Below, one piece after another: positions 1 to 8,200 of a DNA stretch of 64,000 nucleotides; position 1 is the stretch's first letter; the number at the start of each line of letters is the position of its first letter. Source of the stretch: Syntrophomonas sp. DTU019 (GTDB lineage Bacteria; Bacillota; Syntrophomonadia; Syntrophomonadales; Syntrophomonadaceae); NCBI GenBank assembly GCA_913757435.1, contig CAJYDM010000004.1:124001-188000 (forward strand), read 5' to 3'. Position numbers and translations under genes: made by a program. The notes beneath the pieces are model-generated. The model was not told the origin of the DNA. It worked only from the letters and a program-made list of their open reading frames with translations, and made no database searches.

Positions 1-1
1 A

Positions 2-214
2 ATATTGCATGACCTGACCAGTAGCGGCGAGGCGCAGTTCATCATCGCCACACACTCCCCCATACTGCTCGGTTATCCGCATGCTGAGATCCTGAGTTTT
101 GACAATGGCAAAATTCAACCGATCGCTTATGAAATGACCGATCATTACCAGATTACCAAATATTTTTTAAACCACCGCGAAAAGATGCTCACCGATTTGT
201 TGTATGCTGATTAA
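2..214 (+). CDS. AAA family ATPase, C-terminal end (cut by window edge)
   Basis: Only the last ~70 codons are in the window, and the reading frame continues upstream off the edge, so this is a partial gene. The visible part has the ATPase signature in which a strand ending in IIATHSPILL (D-loop/switch histidine) follows the Walker B region. The tail then turns into a helical HYQITKYFLN segment. This end is typical of the small ABC-like/SMC-like AAA ATPases annotated as 'predicted ATPase' (COG3910 type). What the family member does here cannot be told from the fragment. The gene ends about 155 bases before the next gene on the same strand. Confidence 0.75.
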   Translation: MLHDLTSSGEAQFIIATHSPILLGYPHAEILSFDNGKIQPIAYEMTDHYQITKYFLNHREKMLTDLLYAD

Positions 215-370
215 TCTTTCCACCTGGCTGGCACACAGAGCCTAACCCCGTCCCGAGAGATCCGTAAAATGCGTCTTCTGCAGGGCATACTGGATTTCGG
301 GAATCACTGTGTCAGGAAATCGTTTTTAAATCGTAGCATTGGTAAGCCTAGTTTAAAGGGAGGGGATGCT

Positions 371-2563
371 TTGAAAGCCAGTCAACTCAAAACCATCAGC
401 ATATTGCTGATCATTTTAATGTTGTCAGCAGCCTTGAGTGGCTGCAGCACCAGCAGTAAAAAGTTGCTAGAAGAGAATTTCGGCCCTGCCAAAAACGCTG
501 AGGCTGCGGAGTTTGCCACCTATCGCGAGTACGAGGTGAATGCCCATCCCCAGATAAAACCGTATCAAGTCAAGGCTGACCTGAGCAATGTAGAGAATCA
601 GGGACGTTTTTTATTCTCACCTGAAGCCCAGACTATGCTGACCAAAAACGGTTTTGCGGTGTTGCCGCAAATGCATCAGGAATTTTTCATGCTTTATGAA
701 TTCAACCGTTATGACGGCATACCCAACCTGATCACTACTGATGCCATGTTGCACAACTACCACTTGTTTTTCCAGCATTTGCTGAAGAATGCCGAGGAGA
801 ATCAGCTTCGGGCTGAATTGCAGAACCTCAACCAGGGTATGCTGCAGGCGTCGCAAGAGCAGTATAAGGCCTTAAAGAACAGTCCCTGGGAAAACGCCGC
901 CCGGCGCAATGTAGCCTTTTTCGCGGTAGGCAGTCGTCTTTTAGATCCTGCTGTGAAGATCCCGCAGGAGGTCAAAGATGTAGTAGAAGCAGAATTGCAA
1001 CTTATCAGAAATCATAATCAGACAACTGTATCTCCACTGATGGCTATGGGGTCAAACCCCGATGCGCTCGAATCTTTAAAAGAAGATTATACGCAATACA
1101 TACCCCGAGGCCATTATACCCGCAATGATAACCTGAAATCCTACTTTCAGAACTCTATGTGGTATGGACGCATGAGTTTCAGGCTGAAGAATGAGGATGA
1201 AACCCGTTCGGCGTTCTTAATGACCCTGGCAGTAAAAGATAGTCCTAAATTTGAGTCCTGGCAAAAAATCTATCAGACCACCAGCTTTTTCGTGGGTGAG
1301 AGCGATGATCCCGGCTGCATAGCTTACTCAAAATTGCTGGAAGAGGTTTATGGTCCGGACAACAGCCTGAACACCTTGATCAATGATAATGACAAGTGGC
1401 AGCAATTATTATCGGCCGCCAAAAAGCTAGAGGGGCCTAAAATCAACTCTATTCCCATCTTTGATGCCAACATACAGCCCGACCGTGAGCAGGAAGTAAA
1501 AGGTTTTCGCTTTATGGGCCAGCGCTATACCATAGATGCCGATATATTTCAACGCTTAATATACCGGGAAGTGGGGGAAAACCAGCAGGGGGAACGCCGC
1601 CTTTTGCCCAAGGGGCTGGATATACCTGCTGCCATGGGTTCAAAGGAGGCCTATCGTATCCTGGAGGCCGAAGGCCAGACGCAGTTTCAAAACTACCCCC
1701 AGAATATGACCCTTTTGCAGGAGCATATAGCTGGACTGGATGCTTCGGTTTGGCACCACAATCTGTACTGGAGCTGGATGAAAGCTTTAAAACCGTTAAC
1801 GGTGGAAAAGCCACAAGGCTATCCCAGTTTTATGCTGAACCAGGCCTGGGCTCGCAAAAGCTTGAATACTTTCCTGGGCAGCTGGACCGAACTGAAACAT
1901 GACACCATTCTCTATGCCAAACAGGTTTACGCTGAAATGGGCGGCGGCTACGACGATAAAATCGATGACCGCGGCTATGTTGAACCTGATCTGCATTGCT
2001 ACGCCAATCTGGCTTCACTAGCGGCCATGACCCGGGAAGGGCTAGAGGCCAAAGGGCTGATTACAGAGCGGGATGCGCAAAGCCTGCAATTAATGGAGAC
2101 CTTGGCTCTAAACCTTAAGACTATATCAGAAAAAGAACTGCAAAATCAGGCTCTGACCGAAGAAGAATATGAACTTATCCGCAGCTTTGGCGGGCAGCTG
2201 GAACACTTCTGGATGGAGACCCTGCAAGATCAAGAAGGAGGCCGCTCCAAGCTTTTAAACGACAATCCCGCTATGTTAGTCGCTGATGTAGCTACCGCCC
2301 CGCCGGATCTGGTCCTGGAAGAAGGCAATGGCTATGTGCACTCCATATATGCGGTGGTCCCGCTGGATGGCAAGCTGCGCATCGTGAAAGGCGGAGTTTA
2401 CAGCCATTATGAGTTCCCCTGGCCAGCTGCGGATCGCCTAACAGATGAGAAATGGAGACAGATGCTGGACAATAAAGAGGCCCCGCCAGCCTCGGAATGG
2501 ACCCGAGCCTTTGCCGTAGATGGCAGCTGCCGCATCGTCATGCCCTGGGAAAATGAGCAGTAG
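371..2563 (+). CDS. DUF3160 family lipoprotein
   Basis: The start is placed at the TTG at 371 because a strong AAAGGGAGGGG ribosome binding site lies 6-7 bases upstream and because it gives a clean lipoprotein signal: a short basic start, a hydrophobic run, then the lipobox LSGC. An ATG at 269 is in frame but has no such site. The ~730-residue product has the aromatic-rich, Asn/Tyr-rich body of DUF3160 proteins, with the segment LITTDAMLHNYHLFF near residue 120 and a C-terminal stretch with GGVYSHYEF. The function of the family is not established; a cell-surface or periplasm-facing role is inferred from the lipobox. The stop codon overlaps the start of the next gene by 11 bases, so the two are translationally coupled. 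Confidence 0.85.
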   Translation: MKASQLKTISILLIILMLSAALSGCSTSSKKLLEENFGPAKNAEAAEFATYREYEVNAHPQIKPYQVKADLSNVENQGRFLFSPEAQTMLTKNGFAVLPQMHQEFFMLYEFNRYDGIPNLITTDAMLHNYHLFFQHLLKNAEENQLRAELQNLNQGMLQASQEQYKALKNSPWENAARRNVAFFAVGSRLLDPAVKIPQEVKDVVEAELQLIRNHNQTTVSPLMAMGSNPDALESLKEDYTQYIPRGHYTRNDNLKSYFQNSMWYGRMSFRLKNEDETRSAFLMTLAVKDSPKFESWQKIYQTTSFFVGESDDPGCIAYSKLLEEVYGPDNSLNTLINDNDKWQQLLSAAKKLEGPKINSIPIFDANIQPDREQEVKGFRFMGQRYTIDADIFQRLIYREVGENQQGERRLLPKGLDIPAAMGSKEAYRILEAEGQTQFQNYPQNMTLLQEHIAGLDASVWHHNLYWSWMKALKPLTVEKPQGYPSFMLNQAWARKSLNTFLGSWTELKHDTILYAKQVYAEMGGGYDDKIDDRGYVEPDLHCYANLASLAAMTREGLEAKGLITERDAQSLQLMETLALNLKTISEKELQNQALTEEEYELIRSFGGQLEHFWMETLQDQEGGRSKLLNDNPAMLVADVATAPPDLVLEEGNGYVHSIYAVVPLDGKLRIVKGGVYSHYEFPWPAADRLTDEKWRQMLDNKEAPPASEWTRAFAVDGSCRIVMPWENEQ

Positions 2564-3119
2564 CCTAATCAGACTGATCGTCGTGTTTTTGATATGTTTC
2601 GCATTGGGTTTTATTGGGGGGCAAATGGCGGCTGCAGGCTCGGTTAATGTGATCATATCAAGAGATACTGACGGTAACGGGAGGGTAGAGAATTATCAAC
2701 TGACAAATAATCAGGTTAAAGTCTGGGAAGACCAGCAAATGATTTGGGAATCACCGCCAGAATGGAAAATCGAACAAATACTCCTGGCTGACGCCAATAA
2801 TGATGGCTTTGAGGAGTTGCTGATGGTTTTATGGAAATACGGCAGCTATGGGGATGTTAAGCCTTTCTGGCAGGAGCAAGAAGATCAAATCTATAGTTGC
2901 CATCTATTCCTCTATCGCCTCCAGTCAGGACAGATGAGGGCGGTATGGTGTTCTTCCGCCATTGATCCTCCCATTACAGAAATCTCGGTCATAACCGACA
3001 GCACTCAGCAGGTATCCCTGGAAATTCTGGAAATTATAGAAGGTTCACGATTCCCCTATTCTGCCACCCGCACCACCTGGCAGTGGCAGGACTGGGGCTT
3101 CACCCGGATAGACGATTGA
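2553..3119 (+). CDS. Secreted/anchored FG-GAP (VCBS)-like protein
   Basis: The ATG at 2553 overlaps the end of the DUF3160 gene (ATGAGCAGTAG), which decides the start. The 188-residue product begins with a single hydrophobic segment (signal peptide or anchor, residues 5-30). Two calcium-loop-like repeats follow: DTDGNGRVENY near residue 40 and DANNDGFEELL near residue 85. These are the FG-GAP/VCBS pattern of beta-propeller blades. The end is rich in Trp and Thr. The protein is probably exported and works beside the DUF3160 lipoprotein. No enzymatic motif is visible. Confidence 0.7.
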   Translation: MSSSLIRLIVVFLICFALGFIGGQMAAAGSVNVIISRDTDGNGRVENYQLTNNQVKVWEDQQMIWESPPEWKIEQILLADANNDGFEELLMVLWKYGSYGDVKPFWQEQEDQIYSCHLFLYRLQSGQMRAVWCSSAIDPPITEISVITDSTQQVSLEILEIIEGSRFPYSATRTTWQWQDWGFTRIDD

Positions 3120-3120
3120 T

Positions 3121-3151
3121 GCACCCAACAGCACGTCCCTCTGTTGGGTGC
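3121..3151. repeat. REP-like hairpin, CCAACA...TGTTGG class
   Basis: A 10-base inverted repeat (GCACCCAACA / TGTTGGGTGC) encloses a GTCCCTC loop. It is a member of the intergenic hairpin family also seen at 23336, 23487, 39311 and 41877. It follows the VCBS-like gene directly and could act as its terminator. Confidence 0.6.
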
Positions 3152-3159
3152 TCTGTTGG

Positions 3160-3189
3160 AAATGCCGCAGGGTTAACCCTGCGGCATTT
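3160..3189. terminator. Bidirectional terminator between converging genes
   Basis: A perfect 13-base inverted repeat (AAATGCCGCAGGG / CCCTGCGGCATTT) with a TTAA loop separates the + strand VCBS-like gene from the - strand EF-G paralogue. T-rich or A-rich ends on both sides fit a two-way intrinsic terminator. Confidence 0.75.
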
Positions 3190-3202
3190 CTTTGTTCGTA
3201 GA

Positions 3203-5248
3203 TTATTTATCCATCTCTTCTCTTTCGCGTTTGGCCTTCTCGATGATCTTCTCAGCGTTCTGGGCCGGGACTTCTTCGTAATGAGAGAACTCCATACGGA
3301 ATTTGCCGCGCCCCTGTGTCATGGATTTGAGATCGATGGTGTATTTGGCCATCTCGCCTAACGGCACCTGAGCTTTGATTAGCTGCTTTTTGCCTACCGG
3401 TTCCATGCCCATCACCCGGCCGCGTTTGCTGTTGAGGTCGCCGATGATGTCGCCCATGTTGGCTTCAGGAATCTCTACTTCCACATTGACGATCGGTTCC
3501 AATAGCACCGGCTTGGCTAATTCCAAACCCTTCTTATAAGCTAGGCGGGCCGCCAGTTTAAAGGCCATTTCTGAAGAGTCCACTGAATGGTAAGATCCAT
3601 CATAAAGGGTAGCCTTGATGTTAGTAACTGGGTAACCGGCCAGGACCCCTTCTTCCATAGCCTCGATCAGGCCTTTTTCAACTGCGGGGAAGTAGTTGCG
3701 GGGCACTGACCCGCCGAAAACGTTTTCTTCAAACACGAAGTGCTCATCAGTAGGTTCAAACTTTATCCAAACATGTCCATACTGCCCGTGGCCGCCGCTC
3801 TGTTTTTTGTGTTTGCCTTCGGCTTCCACAGTTCCGCGGATGGTTTCACGGTAAGGTATGCGCATCTCCCGGCTGACCACATCCACCCCGTACTTGCGGG
3901 ACAGTTTGTCTAAAATGATATCCACGTGGCTGTCACCCATGGCTTTAAGTATGGTCTGCTTGGTCTCAGTATTCTTCTCCACCCGGATGGTGGGGTCTTC
4001 TTCAATTATTCTGGCTATAGCGCCGCTCAATTTATCCTCATCCCCCTTGCTCTTCGGTTCAATTGCCATGTTCAAGGTGGGTTGAGGGAATTGGATGGGA
4101 TCTAGAACCACCGCATTGGCTTTGGTGGTCAAAGTGTCGCTGGTGGCGGTGGTGGCCAGTTTGGCTACCGCCACTATATCGCCGGCATTGGCCTCAGACA
4201 CAGTGGCCTGCTCCTTACCGGTCATCACCAGGATCTGGGTTATCTTTTCATCACGCTCTTTGGTGGCATTGTATATCACGCTATCGGCTTTGAGCTTGCC
4301 AGTAAATATGCGGAAGAAGGTCATTCGGCCTATATAGGGATCAGCGATAGTCTTGAAGACCTGGGCCATGAAAGCCTCATTTTCTATGTCCTTGCCTTCC
4401 ACCAGGGGATTGTCCTGAGGATGGGTGCCGCAGTCAGTTATAAAATCCATCAGAGGCAGGACCCCGATATTCTTGGCAGCCGATCCGCAGAATACGAAGA
4501 CTGCTGAACCGGTGGCGGCAGCCTTTTTTATGCCATCCATGATCTCAGCATCGGTCAGTTCTTCACCTTCCAGATACTTCATCAGAAGATCATCATCAGC
4601 CTCAGCCGCGGCTTCTTTGAGGGCTTCTTTATAGGTTTCCACGTCACCCATCATGTCGGCGGGGATATCTTCCTCGGTGTATTTGCCGCTGCCGGACTCA
4701 AAAATCAAGGCTTTCATCTTAATAAGGTCTACGACCCCTTTAAACTTATCCTCAGCCCCGATAGGCAGTTGCACCGGAATGATATGGTCTGAGAAGGTGC
4801 TCTTCATCTGCTCGATAACTTTATAAAAATCTGCGTTTTCACGGTCCATTTTGTTGATGAAGGCCAGCTTGGGAATTTTGGCGAAATCCTCCCAGGCAAC
4901 CTCGGTTTGCACTTCAACACCAGCGTTAGCGGCAAACATCATCACCATGCTGTCAACCACCCGGGCGGCGCCAACCACCTCGAAATAGAAATCGGCAAAA
5001 CCCGGAGTATCAAGTACGTTTATCTTGTGATCCCGGTATTCACAGGGCACCAGAGTGGTGCTGATGGTGATTTTCCGTTTGACCTCTTCCGGCAGGTAAT
5101 CGGAAACAGTGTTGCCATCGTCAACTCGTCCCATCCGCTTGGTTGCCCCTGTATTAAAAATCATGGCTTCAGCCAGGGAGGTTTTTCCAGTACCTCCGTG
5201 GCCGACCAGAGCTATGTTACGGATCTTACTGGTGGGGTAAACCTTCAT
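3203..5248 (-). CDS. fusA2: Elongation factor G paralogue (EF-G-like GTPase)
   Basis: The 681-residue product has all GTPase signatures: the P-loop GHGGTGKTS at residue ~16, DTPGF (G3) at ~82 and NKMD (G4) at ~136. Domains II-V follow, with the domain IV segment SGGHGQYGHVWIKFEP that mimics the tRNA stem. Length and order match EF-G. It stands alone, without rpsL/rpsG/tuf, and has the divergent 'FusA2'-type sequence, so it is more likely the second EF-G (ribosome recycling or translocation variant) than the main fusA. A GAGGAGG ribosome binding site precedes the ATG at 5248. Which EF-G step it performs cannot be decided from sequence alone. Confidence 0.88.
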   Translation of the reverse strand: MKVYPTSKIRNIALVGHGGTGKTSLAEAMIFNTGATKRMGRVDDGNTVSDYLPEEVKRKITISTTLVPCEYRDHKINVLDTPGFADFYFEVVGAARVVDSMVMMFAANAGVEVQTEVAWEDFAKIPKLAFINKMDRENADFYKVIEQMKSTFSDHIIPVQLPIGAEDKFKGVVDLIKMKALIFESGSGKYTEEDIPADMMGDVETYKEALKEAAAEADDDLLMKYLEGEELTDAEIMDGIKKAAATGSAVFVFCGSAAKNIGVLPLMDFITDCGTHPQDNPLVEGKDIENEAFMAQVFKTIADPYIGRMTFFRIFTGKLKADSVIYNATKERDEKITQILVMTGKEQATVSEANAGDIVAVAKLATTATSDTLTTKANAVVLDPIQFPQPTLNMAIEPKSKGDEDKLSGAIARIIEEDPTIRVEKNTETKQTILKAMGDSHVDIILDKLSRKYGVDVVSREMRIPYRETIRGTVEAEGKHKKQSGGHGQYGHVWIKFEPTDEHFVFEENVFGGSVPRNYFPAVEKGLIEAMEEGVLAGYPVTNIKATLYDGSYHSVDSSEMAFKLAARLAYKKGLELAKPVLLEPIVNVEVEIPEANMGDIIGDLNSKRGRVMGMEPVGKKQLIKAQVPLGEMAKYTIDLKSMTQGRGKFRMEFSHYEEVPAQNAEKIIEKAKREREEMDK

Positions 5249-5327
5249 TCAACAATGACCTCCTCGCTTTTTCTATACATCCAAAATGGTACAATAATTT
5301 TACCTTATAGGCAAAAATTTTTTATTT

Positions 5328-5591
5328 TTAGCCCTTACGGGCTGACATCACGAAAAATATCCAGTACAGGAGCAGTGCCGCCGCTAGAAATATTATCATC
5401 TGGTACATTACAATACCCCGAAAAGAGTCCACGATGAGGGTGAACACTATCCCTAATGCCAGCGGGAACAGGTACATCTGATGGAATGGCTTCTGCGCAC
5501 AAGTCGGGTCCTGACGGCGGCGGCGCAGGTAGCCCATATTAAATATCAGGAAGAATATCGTCGTATTGAGGATCAGGCTGAAGGCGATCAT
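5328..5591 (-). CDS. Small membrane protein, three hydrophobic segments
   Basis: This 87-residue protein has hydrophobic segments at residues ~2-20, ~42-60 and ~62-80, and a basic loop RRRRQDPTC after the first. I do not recognise the family. Its start overlaps the end of surE by four bases (ATGA-type overlap), so it is the last gene of the ypmA-lepB-surE unit. Confidence 0.65.
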   Translation of the reverse strand: MIAFSLILNTTIFFLIFNMGYLRRRRQDPTCAQKPFHQMYLFPLALGIVFTLIVDSFRGIVMYQMIIFLAAALLLYWIFFVMSARKG

Positions 5592-6379
5592 GTCCGCTCA
5601 ATCCTGGAGAAGAAATCCAGATAACGCGCGAAGGTGACACGGTACTCCTCCATCAGCCGGTAATCAGTAAGGTCCAGGTTAATGGGGGTAATGCTGATGT
5701 AGCCCTCTTCAATAGCCGCCACATCGCTGTCGGACGGTTGCACATCCTGAACCACGCCCCCGCCCATCCAATAATAACTGTTGCCGCGCGGGTCTTTCCG
5801 TTCCTCAAATAGATTATCATAATTGCGCACTCCCAAACGGGTAATGCGGATGCCCTTGATGTTTTCAGGGCTTAATGCCGGTATGTTGACATTTACCAGG
5901 GTGGTGCTCTTTATCCCCTGCCGGGTGACGGTGCGAATCAGATTGCGGGTGAAAAGGGCTGCGAAATCGCTGTTCATCTCGGCGGTATAGTCATTTAGTG
6001 AGACCGCTATGGCTGGCACCCCCATGATGACCCCTTCAGCAGCAGCCGATACAGTCCCTGAATAGAGCACATCTGTGCCCAGGTTGGGGCCGTGATTGAT
6101 CCCTGAGACTACCAAATCGACCTTGCCCTCCACCAACCTGCTCAAGGCCAACTTTACGCAGTCCACCGGAGTTCCCCCCACTATCCAGGCCCCTTTAGCA
6201 CCCTCTATTTTAGCGGGCATGACTTTGATGGGATCAAACACCGTGATGGAATGGCCGGTCCCACTGCGCTCGCGATCAGGAGAGGACACATATAGTTCGG
6301 CGATGTTCTGCAGCTCTTTTATCAGGGCATGCATCCCGCGGGCGTGGATGCCGTCATCATTTGTCAATAAGATTCGCAT
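5588..6379 (-). CDS. surE: 5'-nucleotidase SurE (nucleoside monophosphate phosphatase)
   Basis: SurE hydrolyses nucleoside 5'- and 3'-monophosphates and short polyphosphate using a divalent metal. The product starts MRILLTNDDGIHARG, which holds the metal-binding Asp-Asp pair, followed by SPDRERSGTGHSIT and the SGINHGPNLGTDVLYSGTV motif with the metal-binding Asn. The start at 6379 is chosen over an in-frame upstream codon because AGGAGAAAAG sits just before it and because it matches the usual SurE N-terminus. At 263 residues it has normal length. It lies between lepB and a small membrane protein, all read on the - strand. Confidence 0.95.
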   Translation of the reverse strand: MRILLTNDDGIHARGMHALIKELQNIAELYVSSPDRERSGTGHSITVFDPIKVMPAKIEGAKGAWIVGGTPVDCVKLALSRLVEGKVDLVVSGINHGPNLGTDVLYSGTVSAAAEGVIMGVPAIAVSLNDYTAEMNSDFAALFTRNLIRTVTRQGIKSTTLVNVNIPALSPENIKGIRITRLGVRNYDNLFEERKDPRGNSYYWMGGGVVQDVQPSDSDVAAIEEGYISITPINLDLTDYRLMEEYRVTFARYLDFFSRIERT

Positions 6380-6401
6380 GCTTTTCTCCTTGTCCCGGGG
6401 T

Positions 6402-6953
6402 TTACTGTGGATCAAACTCCACCCCTCGCTCTAAAATACCCAAATGATTCAGAGGCCAGTAGGTGAATATGGCCTTACCTTTAAGGCGGTCACGGGTCAG
6501 CCAGGAATTCCAGCGGTGGCTGTCATAACTCTCATTGCGATTATCCCCCATCACAAACAAAGCACCGTCAGGCACTACCACTGGACCGAACTCATAATCA
6601 ATAACCTCCTGCAGGTATGGTTCCTTTAAGGGCTGGTCGTTTATATATACCTTGCCCTTTTTTACCTCTACTTTTTCACCAGGGAGAGCGATGACTCTTT
6701 TGATATAATCCCATTTGCTATGCAGCTCTTCCGGGGGATCAAATACCACTATATCGCCGCGCTGAGGTTCTTTAAAGTGGTAAATGAATTTATTGACCAT
6801 TACCCGGTCCTGAAGCTGAATTGTGGGCAGCATCGACCCAGAAGGGATTATGCGCCCTTCAATAACAAAGGCTCTTAAAACCATGGCCAGAATAAAAGCG
6901 ATTACTACAATACTGACGGTTTCTTTAATGAAGCTGATAAATTCCTTGTTCAT
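6402..6953 (-). CDS. lepB: Signal peptidase I
   Basis: This membrane-anchored serine protease removes signal peptides. The 183-residue product has one N-terminal transmembrane helix (residues ~10-28). Box B is IIPSGSMLPT with the catalytic Ser, box D is KRVIALPGE with the catalytic Lys, and box E is GDNRNESYDSH. The length is typical of Gram-positive SipS-type enzymes with one anchor. It is followed 22 bases later by surE. Confidence 0.95.
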   Translation of the reverse strand: MNKEFISFIKETVSIVVIAFILAMVLRAFVIEGRIIPSGSMLPTIQLQDRVMVNKFIYHFKEPQRGDIVVFDPPEELHSKWDYIKRVIALPGEKVEVKKGKVYINDQPLKEPYLQEVIDYEFGPVVVPDGALFVMGDNRNESYDSHRWNSWLTRDRLKGKAIFTYWPLNHLGILERGVEFDPQ

Positions 6954-6967
6954 TTATACCCTACCCC

Positions 6968-7174
6968 TTAAAACTCATAAATCTTTATGACCATTTGGTC
7001 AGCATTTTGCTTGTCTTTGCTCAGGCCGAACATGACCTTTTTGTTTTTCAGGCTCTTATTGAGAAAATCGATCACATACACCAGTTCCGGACTGGAGGCA
7101 AAAGACTTGTGGGCGATGAGTTCCAATTTACCGGGGCCGCGCTGTTCTTCGCCGCTCACGGGTGCTTCAGGCAT
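6968..7174 (-). CDS. YpmA-like DUF4264 protein
   Basis: The 68-residue product contains the DUF4264 core: KLELIAHKSF, then VYVIDFLNKSLKNKKVMFGLSKD. The function is unknown, and the family is found as a short gene in many Firmicutes. It begins the run of - strand genes ypmA-lepB-surE, with 14 bases before lepB. Confidence 0.8.
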   Translation of the reverse strand: MPEAPVSGEEQRGPGKLELIAHKSFASSPELVYVIDFLNKSLKNKKVMFGLSKDKQNADQMVIKIYEF

Positions 7175-7281
7175 GGCTGCTCCTTTCTATAAATACACCA
7201 AATACACCACATACCGCAAAATCTGGCTGTGGCGAAAACATACAAAATAATTTTACCGCAAAAGAGGGCGGGAATAAACTA

Positions 7282-8142
7282 TTAAACCATTCCCAGGACG
7301 ACCACTCCCATAAAAACCGTGGTCAAAAGAGGTATCCACAACAGTCGGGTAGCATCCCGGATCGGGACCCCGCGTCGGGACAGCATATCACCGATCACAA
7401 TGATCACTGGCAGTATGATGGCGGTGCCGATAAGCACCAAATACAACTCCGAGGGCGAGCCATACCGGTCTATTTCTCCGTGCAGGTTGTAATGCAGCGG
7501 TATCTGCACCATAGTTTGAGAGAGATGATAGATATAAGCTACCACCACCCCAACCGCCATCAGGTTTAAGGCCAGCAATAATATCCCGCTCCCGGTCTGC
7601 CAAATGTGAGGCCCCGGCTTCATCTCCACCAGTTCGGAGCTGCTCTGCGACGAGGTCCAGTATTGGCTTACCTTTTCAATAAAACGTCGGTTGTCCTGCG
7701 GGGAAATGAAATAACTGAGTCTTGGGGTGTCGATCCTAATGATACTCTTCATTGCGGTAGCATATACCAAGGCCAGTTTCTTCTCCCCCCGGACACTGAA
7801 GTAGCCGCTGTAAGACCCGGGCCATTCATTACCTGCCAGCCTGGTCAGGCCGGGCCGCTCCTTGATTTCGATGGAACTGATATCTTTATAGGGGATGAAG
7901 AGCTTTTTGTAGCCATAGTTTATAGTTATCCCCTCTCGGCCCGCTTCATAAGTGAGTCCGCGGGTGGCCTTGATGGCATAGAAAATATATGCTGTCAAAC
8001 CTGTCATCATCACTACCGTCATGGCAAACAGGGCCCGTTGAGGCACTTTGTAGGTGGCCCAGCACACCCCCACGGAAACCACGATCATAAAACCCATCAA
8101 TATCCAGTCCCAGGAATGTTCGACTTCACGCGTTTTATGCAA
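7282..8142 (-). CDS. Membrane protein with bacterial PH-like domain and DUF1648-like tail
   Basis: The 286-residue product starts with two transmembrane helices (residues ~13-55). A soluble PH-like domain follows, with EGITINYGYKKLFIPYKDISSIEI near residues 75-100. The C-terminal half has three more helices and the segment VQIPLHYNLHGEIDRYGSP, which is the DUF1648 signature (IPxHxNxxGxxDxxGSK). Such proteins are poorly characterised integral membrane proteins. The start is a TTG preceded by GGAGGGAG. It lies 58 bases after the addA stop, on the same strand. Confidence 0.75.
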   Translation of the reverse strand: MHKTREVEHSWDWILMGFMIVVSVGVCWATYKVPQRALFAMTVVMMTGLTAYIFYAIKATRGLTYEAGREGITINYGYKKLFIPYKDISSIEIKERPGLTRLAGNEWPGSYSGYFSVRGEKKLALVYATAMKSIIRIDTPRLSYFISPQDNRRFIEKVSQYWTSSQSSSELVEMKPGPHIWQTGSGILLLALNLMAVGVVVAYIYHLSQTMVQIPLHYNLHGEIDRYGSPSELYLVLIGTAIILPVIIVIGDMLSRRGVPIRDATRLLWIPLLTTVFMGVVVLGMV

Positions 8143-8200
8143 AACTCATCTCCCTCCTCATCACAAATACGTAAGGATTATCCTTTTCTATCACCAGAAT

